Assembly: GCA_965224435.1 (NCBI GenBank)
Contig: OZ245048.1
Location: 992,001-1,056,000 of the forward strand
Length of the DNA: 64,000 bases
From: JAJRQY01 sp965224435
GTDB taxonomy: Bacteria > Actinomycetota > Acidimicrobiia > Acidimicrobiales > SZUA-35
Direction: 5' to 3'
The notes below the pieces were generated by a model. That model did not search any database. It was given only the letters and a program-made list of their open reading frames with translations, and had not been told where the DNA came from. The position numbers and the translations under genes are program-made. Numbering within the stretch: position 1 is the first letter of the stretch; each line of letters starts with the position of its first letter. Below, in pieces: positions 27,021 to 35,673 of the stretch.

Positions 27021-29384
27021 CTAGGTTGACTCATTCCCCATGGTGGAGGGCACAAAGGTGAGGGCCTGACCCTGCGGTGTCTCACTCAGTAGTGCGCCGC
27101 TCGCGTCGATGAGGATCCGCCGGTCCCAATAGGAGTCCTGATTCAAGTCGGGTACGAGCCAGACAACACCGCTCGATACTTGGACCGCTCGATCGACCTC
27201 GGTGGCGTCGGCGGCAGTGAGTCCGTTGGAGTTGATGATGGTGATGCTCTTGTCCGAAGGGTGCGGTGGGCGTCGCGGTCCAAGCCCGAAGGTTCTGACC
27301 CCGAGCCCAACATGATGATGCTCCAGCTGGTAGAGAATTGACGCCAAGAGCCCTCGGCCAGCTGGCTCTCGGCTGGCGATGATTGTTACGCCTTCCAAGA
27401 TTGGTAGTTGGACTGGAGTGAGACAATGAACCGAATGGGGTTCCAGTTGCTTACCGATCTTGCTAGCAGCCGATTTGGGCGCACTGGGGGGAACAGTTAG
27501 GTCAAACAGCGTCGGTTGATCCTGGTAGCCGACAACGACACATCCAAATGCGGGGTCTTCAGAGCGTTTGGCCAGAACCCGTTCGGGAAACCTGTCGGAC
27601 CAGAACTTCAGCAGTCCTGACGACGGTTGCTCGAAACGCCGCGCTCGTTCCAGTTGAGGCGTCAGCGAATCAAGCAGTCCGATGTGGTCCATGCATTCGT
27701 TGATCCATTCTTGTGAGCGATCACGTCGAAGGATCCTGCTGCCCAACGATTGAGGAGGAGGTTCGGGTAACACCCAAGAACCAGCCAAGGCGGCGACAGA
27801 ACCTGGATTGAATGCTGGCCCGTCGATGAGGATGAGGGTGCCGGAGAGATCCAAGATTGAGCCGAGTTCGGCCCGTAGGGGTTCACTGCTGAGGAGTTGC
27901 CCATCAATCATGCTGCCATTTGTAGATCCAAGGTCTTGAGCCTCAACCTGGTCACCCGTGCGAGTGAGACTTAGATGTCGACGAGATGTCAACGGGTTGC
28001 TGAGTTCAACTACGTTGCGGTCTTGTGATCGTCCAAAAGTCGTCACTCCCTCGGGCAAGTCGGTACTTGTTCCGGCCCGCGGTCCGTTCAGAATGACGGC
28101 AAAGCGGCGGGCAAGAAGTGCCTTCGCTGTCGCCGGGTCGAATGAGACGGTGAGGTCGGGAAGCTGTTGCGCCTCGACCGTTGAGACCGACAAGGACACC
28201 GTTGGAGAGGTTGGAACGGGAATGGACACCTGCTTCCTGGCAGTCGGTCCTTTGACTTCAGCGCCCTTCCTTGTGTTGTCCGTGGTCCCCCTCTCCTGGA
28301 TGGGTTTGGCTGAATCTTGCTGAGTGTCGGAACGCAGAGCCGAAAGAACAGCACCCATGGCAATGGCATGTTTGGGGTGAGTGTCCAGGGCGACGTTGAC
28401 ACCGAGGGCTGCGGAGAGGCGCTGGCCGATCAATGGGATGCGAGAGGAACCTCCGACGAGAAGGATTGCGTCGAGGTCTTTTGGCGAAAGCTCGGCGCTG
28501 TCTGCTGCGTCGACCATGGCGATGACGGTTCGGTCGATGAGGGGTTTGCATTCGGTTTCGAATTCTCTCCGTTGGAGCAAGACTTCGGTCACGAGGCCGG
28601 GAAGGATGATTGGGATGACGGCCTTGGTGTCATAGGAGAGGGCAATCTTGGCTCGCACACACTCTTCTCGAAGGCGGGCGACGGCACGCAATGCTTCAGC
28701 ATCTTCCTGATCCAGCGAGTCATAGTGCTGTTGAATGCTGGAGACGACATAGCGAAAGACGATGGCATCGAAGTCGAGTCCGCCGAGGTGATCAATCCCC
28801 ATTGGTCGCCCGCGTAGCTGGTACGCGTCGTCTTGACGGCCGACAATGGTGGCATCGAAGGTTCCGCCCCCCAGGTCATAGACGCCGATATTGCTGCCTT
28901 CTTCGATGCGTGCCCGCTCGTGATAGTGAATAGCCGCAGCTTCGGGTTCAGTGAGTAGCTGAACCCGGTCCAGACCAGCCCCTTCGGCAACGTTCCGGAG
29001 AAGCTCTTTCTTGAAGTTCCCCCATGTTGCTGGATGAGTCAACGAAACGAGTTCTGGGCTCGAACCTTCCATGGCACTAATCCGGTTGATAACCCATGAC
29101 AGCAGTTCCGACATCAACTGAACCGGTGAGTAGGCCTGGTTGGCTACGACCATGGGCGTCGGGTCGCCGAACCGTCGCTTGAACTCTCGCGCCACTGTCC
29201 ATGGCGTGGCCGAAGCAACGCTTAGTGCTTCGACACCGACGGCGAATCCGTCTGTTGTCTTGGCCATGACAGACGGGACGGCGATTCCGTCATGGCTGAG
29301 ACTGACCATGCGCACACCTGCCTCATCGGCAATGGCGGCAGAGGTGTAAGTTGTCCCAAGGTCTACGCCCACCGAGTACGCCAC
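27021..29384 (-). CDS. Hsp70-like ATPase fused to an FHA domain and an unassigned C-terminal region
   Basis: 787 residues from the GTG at 29384 (MAYSVGVDLGTT). Residues 1-350 are an actin-fold Hsp70 ATPase with DLGTTYT (8-14), YDLGGGTFD (169-177) and LVGGSSRIPLI (309-319). A Pro/Thr linker (about 351-420) replaces the peptide-binding domain, so this is not a normal chaperone. Residues about 430-520 are an FHA domain (FGRSQDRNVVELS, SRRHLSL, GSTNG), which binds phosphothreonine. The last 260 residues resemble, in my reading, the pre-motor segment of FHA-FtsK/EccC-like proteins (FWSDRFP, then VPVQLP-like LTPVQLPILEGVTIIA), without any Walker motif. A frame extending to 29594 would add a poly-His stretch and is rejected. 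A signalling or scaffold role linked to Ser/Thr kinases is inference. Confidence 0.85.
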   Translation of the reverse strand: MAYSVGVDLGTTYTSAAIADEAGVRMVSLSHDGIAVPSVMAKTTDGFAVGVEALSVASATPWTVAREFKRRFGDPTPMVVANQAYSPVQLMSELLSWVINRISAMEGSSPELVSLTHPATWGNFKKELLRNVAEGAGLDRVQLLTEPEAAAIHYHERARIEEGSNIGVYDLGGGTFDATIVGRQDDAYQLRGRPMGIDHLGGLDFDAIVFRYVVSSIQQHYDSLDQEDAEALRAVARLREECVRAKIALSYDTKAVIPIILPGLVTEVLLQRREFETECKPLIDRTVIAMVDAADSAELSPKDLDAILLVGGSSRIPLIGQRLSAALGVNVALDTHPKHAIAMGAVLSALRSDTQQDSAKPIQERGTTDNTRKGAEVKGPTARKQVSIPVPTSPTVSLSVSTVEAQQLPDLTVSFDPATAKALLARRFAVILNGPRAGTSTDLPEGVTTFGRSQDRNVVELSNPLTSRRHLSLTRTGDQVEAQDLGSTNGSMIDGQLLSSEPLRAELGSILDLSGTLILIDGPAFNPGSVAALAGSWVLPEPPPQSLGSRILRRDRSQEWINECMDHIGLLDSLTPQLERARRFEQPSSGLLKFWSDRFPERVLAKRSEDPAFGCVVVGYQDQPTLFDLTVPPSAPKSAASKIGKQLEPHSVHCLTPVQLPILEGVTIIASREPAGRGLLASILYQLEHHHVGLGVRTFGLGPRRPPHPSDKSITIINSNGLTAADATEVDRAVQVSSGVVWLVPDLNQDSYWDRRILIDASGALLSETPQGQALTFVPSTMGNEST

Positions 29385-29505
29385 TTCGTGGACTCTAGTC
29401 TCGTTGCCCCGCCTCGACCCTATTTGCTGGCGTAGGGGCCCTGGTGCGACGTGTGGACGGTGATGGTGATGGTGATGGTCAATTGATCCAAGTCGTGTCG
29501 GATAG

Positions 29506-29943
29506 TTAGCGGAGTTCGACACCGGTGATTTGGAGGTAAGCCAGTAGCCCCGCCGTCTCCAGCTCGGCCACGTTGGAGTAGCCGAGGCTCTCATAGAATT
29601 GTCGAAGGGCGGGGTCGTCGTCGGTGAGCAACACCTTTTGCCGGACGTGGGCGAAGTGGGTCAGGCAGACCTGGGCTAGGTAACTGCCGACACCTTGGCG
29701 CTGCAGGTCGGGGTGGACCAGGATGTCTTGCAGATACATCACGGAGACATCGTCGCTGAGGCAACGAGCCAGGCCAATCAGATCACCCTCGTCGTTTCTG
29801 GCCGTGACGACATAGCTGGAACGATCGACGGCTCGGGCCAGGGAGTCGGGATCGGCGGCATAGATGAGCCAGCCGACTGACTCATAGAGGTGCACCAATT
29901 CCTTGATGGATACAACCTCGTCATCGGCATAGGTGATGGTCAT
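29506..29943 (-). CDS. GNAT-family N-acetyltransferase
   Basis: A 145-residue acetyltransferase with the acetyl-CoA motif QRQGVGSYL after LQDILVHPDL, and a C-terminal FYESLGY. The acceptor is unknown. It lies 9 bases after the LysR gene on the same strand, so the two probably form one transcript. The 121-base gap to the Hsp70-FHA start contains a TGATGG repeat (29461-29478). Confidence 0.88.
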   Translation of the reverse strand: MTITYADDEVVSIKELVHLYESVGWLIYAADPDSLARAVDRSSYVVTARNDEGDLIGLARCLSDDVSVMYLQDILVHPDLQRQGVGSYLAQVCLTHFAHVRQKVLLTDDDPALRQFYESLGYSNVAELETAGLLAYLQITGVELR

Positions 29944-29952
29944 GGTGGAAGC

Positions 29953-30894
29953 CTAGGTTGTCGTCGTCGGCGATTTGGTGACGGAGTAAGCGGAGAGCCT
30001 GTGGAGTAGTTCATCGGCCATGGGGTGGGGGAGCGCTGTTGTTCGCTTGGCCGCAACCAGTGCTCGTTGGAAGAGGACACTGTGCTCGGCTCGGGTGAGC
30101 GGACGCTCGCCTGCTTCGGCCTGGACGACGGGTAAGACCGTCCAGCCAAGACCAAGACGAACCATCTCACAAAGCACATCTGGCTGGTTCGATTCGGCGA
30201 CGACTTGATATCGGATACCCCGATTCTCCAGATGCTCGGCGATCTGAGACCGGGTGTGTGAGGATGCTGGAAAGCCGACCCAGGGCCCCCAGTCTGACTC
30301 GACCGAGGCCGACGTCTTCGATCCGGGTGAATCGAGATGAGGATCCTTCGGTCGGTAGATGGCCAGGGGATCCTCAACAAGCGGAGCGAAGTTGATGTCA
30401 GAAGGGCGTTCCGAAGGCTGGACGATGACCGCCAAGTCCAACTCGTTTCGCTGTACCTGACGCAGCAATGGAGCGGAGGGGGCCACAGTTAGGCGCAGGT
30501 CAATGGCTGGATATTGGGCTCGGAAGTTGCGCAAGGTGTCGGAGTAGTAGTGAAGAGCAGCGGCGTCGATCATCCCGACTCGCAACAGGCCGCTAGTTCC
30601 ACTGGTTTGGTTGTCAACCCAGCGCCGAAGGTCATGGCTTTGAGCAATGACGGAGCGGGCATAGTCGAGAACTGGGCCAGAAGAAGGGGCAAGTACGCGA
30701 CGCCGACCAACTCGCTCAAACAGCTTGATTCCAACTCGTCGTTCAAGTTCGGCGATGCCCTGGCTCAGGGCGGAGGGCGAGACTGCGAGTCGGGCGGCCG
30801 CGTTGGCCCATGTTGATGAGTCGGCGATGGTGACCAGGTAGTCCAGCTGTTGCACGGTGACCTGGGGCGGGCGCTCTTGGCGTACTGTCAACAT
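29953..30894 (-). CDS. LysR-family transcriptional regulator
   Basis: A 313-residue LysR regulator. The N-terminal winged helix (VQQLDYLVTIADSSTWANAA, LAVSPSALSQGIAELERR, LFERVGRRR) is followed by the periplasmic-binding-like effector domain. It is divergent from ino1 with only 62 bases between the two start codons, so ino1 and itself are the first candidate targets. The effector is unknown. Confidence 0.92.
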   Translation of the reverse strand: MLTVRQERPPQVTVQQLDYLVTIADSSTWANAAARLAVSPSALSQGIAELERRVGIKLFERVGRRRVLAPSSGPVLDYARSVIAQSHDLRRWVDNQTSGTSGLLRVGMIDAAALHYYSDTLRNFRAQYPAIDLRLTVAPSAPLLRQVQRNELDLAVIVQPSERPSDINFAPLVEDPLAIYRPKDPHLDSPGSKTSASVESDWGPWVGFPASSHTRSQIAEHLENRGIRYQVVAESNQPDVLCEMVRLGLGWTVLPVVQAEAGERPLTRAEHSVLFQRALVAAKRTTALPHPMADELLHRLSAYSVTKSPTTTT

Positions 30895-30943
30895 AATTGT
30901 TAAGTATTACTGAATCAACCAGGAGAGTTGTACCGACTTCGTT

Positions 30944-30949
30944 TATTCT
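30944..30949 (+). promoter_or_regulatory. -10 element for leaderless ino1 transcript
   Basis: TATTCT ends 7 bases before the ATG at 30957. No clear -35 is seen upstream, which fits an activator-dependent promoter; the AT-rich stretch at 30890-30915 could hold a LysR-type site. Confidence 0.5.
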
Positions 30950-30956
30950 AGTTGGT

Positions 30957-32261
30957 ATGGCTGAAGCATTGGACATCGCACCCGCTACCGGCAAGCTTGG
31001 AATCCTGACTCCAGGACTCGGCGCCGTGGCTTCCACATTCATCGCAGGCGTTCTCGCCGCACGAGCCGAAGGCAAGCCGCCACTCGGCTCCGTCAGCCAG
31101 AATGCTCATATTCGCATTGGCAAGCGCGAAGAAGGCAATAACCCTCTGATCCGCGACTTTGCGCCGATCGCCTCGCTGGACGATCTGGTCTTTGGTGGTT
31201 GGGACCCAATCTCGGCCAATGCTCTGGAAGCTGCCCGAACCGCTGGCGTTCTGCAGGAAAGCGACATCGCTCCCATTTCTGGAGAGATGGAAGGCGTTGT
31301 CACCATGGACGCTGTCTTTGACAAGCGTTGGGTCTCTCGCTTGGACGGCACGCGGGTCAAGGAAATTCCGAACAAGTACGACCAGGCGCTGGCCCTGATC
31401 GCAGACATGGAGAAGTTCCGGATCGACAATGATTGCGATCGCCTCGTGGTTGTTTGGTGCGGCTCAACCGAGGCCTACCAGCAGCCGAGCGCCGTCCACG
31501 AAACGGTTGCCGCTTTTGAGCAGGGCATGAAGGACAACGACGACAATATCTCTCCCAGTCAACTCTATGTCTATGCCGCCCTCCAGTCTGGAGTGCCGTT
31601 CGCCAATGGCGCTCCGAACCTCTCAACGGACCTGCCTTGCATGATCGAGTTGGCCGAAACCCGCGGCGTGCCGATCGCGGGCAAGGATTTTAAGACGGGC
31701 CAGACCCTGATCAAGACCATCATTGCTCCTGGCCTCAAGGCCCGCATGCTTGGGTTGCGTGGTTGGTTCTCCACTAACATTCTTGGCAATCGAGACGGCG
31801 AAGTTCTGGATGACCCGGAGAACTTCAAGACCAAGGAAGAATCCAAGCTTGGTGTGCTCCACACCATCCTCCAGCCGGATACCTACCCCGACCTGTATGG
31901 CAATATCGACCATGTCGTTCGGATCAACTACTACCCGCCACGCGGTGATAACAAAGAGGGCTGGGACAATATCGACATCTTTGGTTGGATGGGTTACCCC
32001 ATGCAGATCAAGATCGACTTCTTGTGTCGTGACTCCATCCTGGCTGCGCCCATCGTGTTGGACCTGGCCCTGTTCATGGACCTTGCCTCCCGCGCCGGTC
32101 AGTCTGGCGTTCAGGAATGGCTGAGCTTCTATCTCAAGGCGCCTCAGGCTCGTGGTGAGTCTGAGCCTGAGCAGGATCTCTTCATCCAGCAAACCAAGTT
32201 CAAGAACACGCTCCGCGAATGGATGGGCGAAGAGGCCGTTACTCACAGCGAAGCTGGTTAG
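30957..32261 (+). CDS. ino1: Inositol-3-phosphate synthase
   Basis: MIPS-family enzyme of 434 residues that cyclises glucose 6-phosphate to inositol 3-phosphate with bound NAD. The N-terminal Rossmann region reads GILTPGLGAVASTFIAG; later family segments are DFKTGQTLIKT, NILGNRDGEVL, SKLGVL and PMQIKIDFLCRDSILAAP. Product uses in actinobacteria include phosphatidylinositol and mycothiol; inference here. Glucose 6-phosphate is shared with the Zwf branch. The last codons and the stop lie inside the first unit of a 17-bp tandem repeat. Confidence 0.93.
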   Translation: MAEALDIAPATGKLGILTPGLGAVASTFIAGVLAARAEGKPPLGSVSQNAHIRIGKREEGNNPLIRDFAPIASLDDLVFGGWDPISANALEAARTAGVLQESDIAPISGEMEGVVTMDAVFDKRWVSRLDGTRVKEIPNKYDQALALIADMEKFRIDNDCDRLVVVWCGSTEAYQQPSAVHETVAAFEQGMKDNDDNISPSQLYVYAALQSGVPFANGAPNLSTDLPCMIELAETRGVPIAGKDFKTGQTLIKTIIAPGLKARMLGLRGWFSTNILGNRDGEVLDDPENFKTKEESKLGVLHTILQPDTYPDLYGNIDHVVRINYYPPRGDNKEGWDNIDIFGWMGYPMQIKIDFLCRDSILAAPIVLDLALFMDLASRAGQSGVQEWLSFYLKAPQARGESEPEQDLFIQQTKFKNTLREWMGEEAVTHSEAG

Positions 32262-32344
32262 GCCGCGAAGCTGGTTAGGCCGCGAAGCTGGTTAGGCCGC
32301 GAAGCTGGTTAGGCCGCGAAGCTGGTTAGGCCGCGAAGCTGGTT
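32248..32344 (+). repeat. 17-bp tandem repeat covering the ino1 stop codon
   Basis: The unit GCGAAGCTGGTTAGGCC occurs five times without a mismatch (32248-32332), plus a 12-base partial copy to 32344. The first copy encodes the last residues and the TAG stop of ino1; the later copies lie in the gap. Since 17 is not a multiple of 3, the reading frame shifts from copy to copy. Confidence 0.95.
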
Positions 32345-32375
32345 TCGTCTCTTCGATTTAGTACTGCGCCTGGGG

Positions 32376-33206
32376 GTGACTAAGGTCACAATCTCGACGG
32401 ACAGGCGATGGCGGAGAGTGCGTGACGAGCAGATGGCGATTGAACCAGTGACCAGAACCGGGGTAGCGGAGACAATCCAGCCGCGTACTTGGCTCCTGGT
32501 TCCGAGTTTCTTGCTTGGGCCAGAGATTTGGCGCGGCGTGGCCGAAGTCTTGGAATTGCTCGGGCAAGACTGTGTCATTCCGGACCCCGGTCGTACGACG
32601 CCTGCTAATGCGGACCATCTCTCGCCTTGGGTCAGCGATGTGGTTGCTGCGGTTCCTCAGGACGTTGCTGGGCCGGTCGTGGTTTGTGGCTACTCGGCGT
32701 CAAGCCCTCGGCTGCCTCTGGTTGTTGATGCCTTGTTGAAAAACGGGATTGATGTTGTTGCCATGCTGGTCGTCAATGGTCGACTTCCTGAGGATGGAGC
32801 AGTGCCAACCGAACGGGACTCTCCGTTTATGGACACGTTGGATGCCCTTGTCCGGCCGGATGACTATTTGCCACCGTGGCATCGATGGTGGGGGCCCATG
32901 GTTGAGGACATGCTGCCTGATGACGATGTCCGCCAACGGATTCTGAGCGAGTGTCGGGCTACTCCGCGAGCAGTCTTTGATCAACCGATCCCAGCCCCAG
33001 CACTACCGGCTCACGTTGGTCGTGCATTTCTCGGGCTTGGTGACATGTATCAGCCTTGTTATGAGGGTGCCTTGTCCGATGGGTGGGCGGTGATGAAGGT
33101 CGAGGCCGAACACCTGGATCTCGTGGTCCAACCCTTGCTGGTTGCTGGAGCTCTGCTCTCCTTGTGTCGCCGGGCTGAGGTTAGGACACCGGACAGAACA
33201 CCGTGA
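32376..33206 (+). CDS. Alpha/beta-hydrolase-like protein, function unknown
   Basis: A 276-residue protein whose central part (WLLVPSFLLGPEIWRGVAEVL, then VVVCGYSASSPRLPLVVDAL) looks like an alpha/beta hydrolase: a strand-loop, then a nucleophile-elbow-like GYSAS in place of GxSxG. A final HLDLVV could carry the catalytic His. The loss of the last Gly makes activity uncertain. Start at GTG 32376 or ATG 32433; the second would remove 19 polar residues. It directly follows the tandem repeat. Confidence 0.65.
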   Translation: MTKVTISTDRRWRRVRDEQMAIEPVTRTGVAETIQPRTWLLVPSFLLGPEIWRGVAEVLELLGQDCVIPDPGRTTPANADHLSPWVSDVVAAVPQDVAGPVVVCGYSASSPRLPLVVDALLKNGIDVVAMLVVNGRLPEDGAVPTERDSPFMDTLDALVRPDDYLPPWHRWWGPMVEDMLPDDDVRQRILSECRATPRAVFDQPIPAPALPAHVGRAFLGLGDMYQPCYEGALSDGWAVMKVEAEHLDLVVQPLLVAGALLSLCRRAEVRTPDRTP

Positions 33207-33223
33207 GGCTTGCTCGTGCTCGC

Positions 33224-33229
33224 TAGTCT
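33224..33229 (+). promoter_or_regulatory. -10 element before the APH-like gene
   Basis: TAGTCT ends 9 bases before the GTG at 33239; no Shine-Dalgarno. The transcript probably continues into miaA and dapF. Confidence 0.45.
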
Positions 33230-33238
33230 CAAGCAGCA

Positions 33239-33835
33239 GTGACTTCGACAAATGAAAACGCTCACACGAGCGTCGTCCCCGCCTGGATTTTTCGAAACAG
33301 CAATCGTCCTGGTGTTGCCGCTGACCGGCCTGCGGAGCACGGTCAGGTTGAAGGACTCGTCGATGGGATAGGGCTTGCCCTTCGAATGCTGCATGCGCAT
33401 CTCGCCGATGGCGAAGTATCGACCGATGCAGCTGGGCTGACTTCTGGTTGGGAAAGTCTTTCTGAGGAGATCACTCTTGCCGTTGGGGCGGGTCGAGTGG
33501 ATCCACAAGCCCTTCCAGATCCGTACCGTCGATATGATGCTGAGCGACTTTTGGAGTTCTGGGTCGAAGGCAAACCAGAAAAGGAAGATCTTGTTCTGTG
33601 CCATGGCAACCCGCGCCTAGCGAACTTCTTCTTTGATGGAGCTGACTTTGTCGGCGCCGAAGGATTGGACGGGATGCGAGTAGCAGACCGCCACCTGGAC
33701 CTGGCCATCATTCACCATGAAATTCATGAATACCTCGGAGCCGAGGCCGTTTTCCGGTTCTACGAGGCCTATGGCCGAGACCCGGACCTGTTGAGGCTGG
33801 ATCACTATCTCCTGGCCAGCCTGCTCAGGAGATGA
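33239..33835 (+). CDS. Degenerate aminoglycoside-phosphotransferase (APH) family protein
   Basis: 198 residues. The C-terminal half aligns by eye with the APH kinase C-lobe: LVLCHGNPRLANFFFDG corresponds to the catalytic loop HGDxxxxN, and VGAEGLDGMRVADRHLDLAI to the GxIDxGRxGVADRxxDLA segment. The catalytic Asp is Asn here, the metal-binding Asp of IDxGR is lost, and most of the N-lobe is missing compared with about 260 residues in the family. A pseudokinase or decaying gene is likely; the frame is intact. It overlaps miaA by 4 bases. Confidence 0.65.
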   Translation: MTSTNENAHTSVVPAWIFRNSNRPGVAADRPAEHGQVEGLVDGIGLALRMLHAHLADGEVSTDAAGLTSGWESLSEEITLAVGAGRVDPQALPDPYRRYDAERLLEFWVEGKPEKEDLVLCHGNPRLANFFFDGADFVGAEGLDGMRVADRHLDLAIIHHEIHEYLGAEAVFRFYEAYGRDPDLLRLDHYLLASLLRR

Positions 33836-34782
33836 ACCCTTCAACACAGAAAGGTGAACCGTCCCTAAGCGCTCTCCCACCTCTGGTCATTGTTGGGCCC
33901 ACGGCCTCGGGAAAGTCGTCCCTCGCTCTTTCTCTGGCCAAGCGACACGGTCGTGCTCAACTCGTCTCCGCTGATTCCATGTCGGTTTATGAAGGCATGG
34001 ACATTGGCACGGCAAAGGCTTCCCGAGCGGATCGGGTGGCCGTTCCTCATCATCTGGTCGATGTGGTGCTTCCATCCGATGAGTTCACGGTCAGTGAGTT
34101 TCGAGAGCGCGTCTTTGCCATCCTGGAATCGATTGAAGGGTTGGGTGAGATCCCGATCATGGTTGGCGGCACTGGTCTCTATGTGCAGGCGGTTGTCGAC
34201 AATTTCACCATGCCACCTCAGTTCCCAGATATTGCCCGTGAACTGGAGACTGAGTCCGACACCGAAGCATTGTGGGACCGTCTTCATCAGCTCGATTCGA
34301 TCGCAGCAGCAAAGATGGAGCCAACGAATCGCCGCCGCATTGTGCGAGCCCTGGAGGTGTGTGTTGGTTCGGGTCGTCTTTTCTCATCGTTCGGTCCCGG
34401 AGTTGACGCCTACCCGCCGACACGGTTCGCCCTGGTTGGGCTCGAGATCACCCGTGATCAGATGGATGCGAACATCGCTTCTCGCTACACCCAGCAGATG
34501 GAAGACGGGTTTCTTGAAGAGGTCATGGCCCTGCATGATGCGGCTACCCCGATGAGCAGAACGGCTCGTCAGGCCCTGGGCTATCGTGAGTTGCTGACCC
34601 ACCTGGATGGTGAGTGCACCTTGGACGAGGCTCTTGAGGAGGCGAAGAAACGGACGAGGCGGTTCGCCAGACGCCAGCAACGTTGGTTTCGGCGAGACCC
34701 AAGAATTCGGTGGTTCGACGCTGAGGCGGGCGATTTGGTTGACCAGGTCGAAAACTGGTGGGGTGATCTGTCTGATTCGTGA
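33832..34782 (+). CDS. miaA: tRNA dimethylallyltransferase MiaA
   Basis: 316 residues; transfers dimethylallyl to A37 of tRNA, giving the substrate of MiaB. P-loop VGPTASGKSS (21-30), then VSADSMSVYEGMDIGTAK with the catalytic Asp, and MVGGTGLYVQA. The first 15 residues form a small polar extension. Start overlaps the upstream stop (ATGA); dapF follows 15 bases after the stop. Confidence 0.96.
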   Translation: MNPSTQKGEPSLSALPPLVIVGPTASGKSSLALSLAKRHGRAQLVSADSMSVYEGMDIGTAKASRADRVAVPHHLVDVVLPSDEFTVSEFRERVFAILESIEGLGEIPIMVGGTGLYVQAVVDNFTMPPQFPDIARELETESDTEALWDRLHQLDSIAAAKMEPTNRRRIVRALEVCVGSGRLFSSFGPGVDAYPPTRFALVGLEITRDQMDANIASRYTQQMEDGFLEEVMALHDAATPMSRTARQALGYRELLTHLDGECTLDEALEEAKKRTRRFARRQQRWFRRDPRIRWFDAEAGDLVDQVENWWGDLSDS

Positions 34783-34797
34783 GAGAATGGCTGCACT

Positions 34798-35673
34798 GTG
34801 AAACTCACGAAGCTTCAACTCACAAAACACCACGGACTCGGGAATGATTTCCTGATCGCGGTATCGCCCGAGCGATCGCTGGATCTGACTGATGCCATTG
34901 CGTGGTGTGATCGGCGTCGCGGCATTGGCGCTGACGGCCTGATTGAGCTTCGTCCGTTGAGTGGCCAGACTAGTGAGTCCCTGGCAGTGTGGGCGATGAC
35001 CTTGTGGAACTCTGACGGTAGCCAGGCTGAGGTCTCCGGCAATGGACTGCGTTGTGTTGGTCAGGCGCTCTTGATGAGGGAAGTGTCAGAGGCTGTCTCA
35101 GGCAGTGACTCTGCTGACCGTTCTTCTGCTGATAGCGGCGCGTATCTGATTCGTACTGCCGGTGGCTTGCGGCGGGTGGATGTACAAGCTGATCGACGAG
35201 TCGGAACCGACCAGGTCCGAGTTGACATGGGTGTAGCGACAGCTACCTCTGACCAGTCTGAGCAGTGGGCGGACCTGGGACTAGTGGTCACCCAGCAGAT
35301 TGGCGTTTCCATTGGCAATCCTCACCTGGTGGTCTTAGTGGAGCACCCGGAGAGTCAAGATCTACGCATGATCGGCCCGATCGTCGAAGCTGACTTCCCC
35401 CAAGGAATCAATGTGCACCTGATCCGGGTCGACAACCCTACTTCGATCACGCTCCGAGTTTGGGAACGTGGGGCCGGAGTGACCGAGGCTTGTGGTTCGG
35501 GTGCATGCGCCGCTGCATGGGCAGCCAAGCAGTGGGGACTCGTTGAGGACAAGGTCACGGTCAGGATGTCGGGAGGCTACGCCGAGGTAGAGGTTCACGA
35601 TGGGGCGGCTGACGAATCGGTCTTCCTCACCGGGCCCGCAACCTTTGTTGGCACGGTGATTCTTGATGGGTGA
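34798..35673 (+). CDS. dapF: Diaminopimelate epimerase
   Basis: 291 residues; converts LL- to meso-diaminopimelate for lysine and peptidoglycan. The two catalytic Cys are seen in SGNGLRCVGQA and EACGSGACAAA. The N-terminal KHHGLGNDFLI-like segment reads TKHHGLGNDFLIA. A 30-residue polar insert (around SGSDSADRSSADSGAY) lengthens the protein a little. Part of a dap group with dapC and dapE, interrupted by hflX. Confidence 0.95.
   Translation: MKLTKLQLTKHHGLGNDFLIAVSPERSLDLTDAIAWCDRRRGIGADGLIELRPLSGQTSESLAVWAMTLWNSDGSQAEVSGNGLRCVGQALLMREVSEAVSGSDSADRSSADSGAYLIRTAGGLRRVDVQADRRVGTDQVRVDMGVATATSDQSEQWADLGLVVTQQIGVSIGNPHLVVLVEHPESQDLRMIGPIVEADFPQGINVHLIRVDNPTSITLRVWERGAGVTEACGSGACAAAWAAKQWGLVEDKVTVRMSGGYAEVEVHDGAADESVFLTGPATFVGTVILDG

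Noticed and set aside
29385..29594. N-terminal extension of the Hsp70-FHA frame with six His residues
   Set aside because: The His run is the translation of a TGATGG repeat upstream of the true start; the Hsp70 fold begins at the GTG at 29384.
32248..32344. Possible CRISPR array
   Set aside because: Units are contiguous, with no spacers, and no cas genes are in the window.
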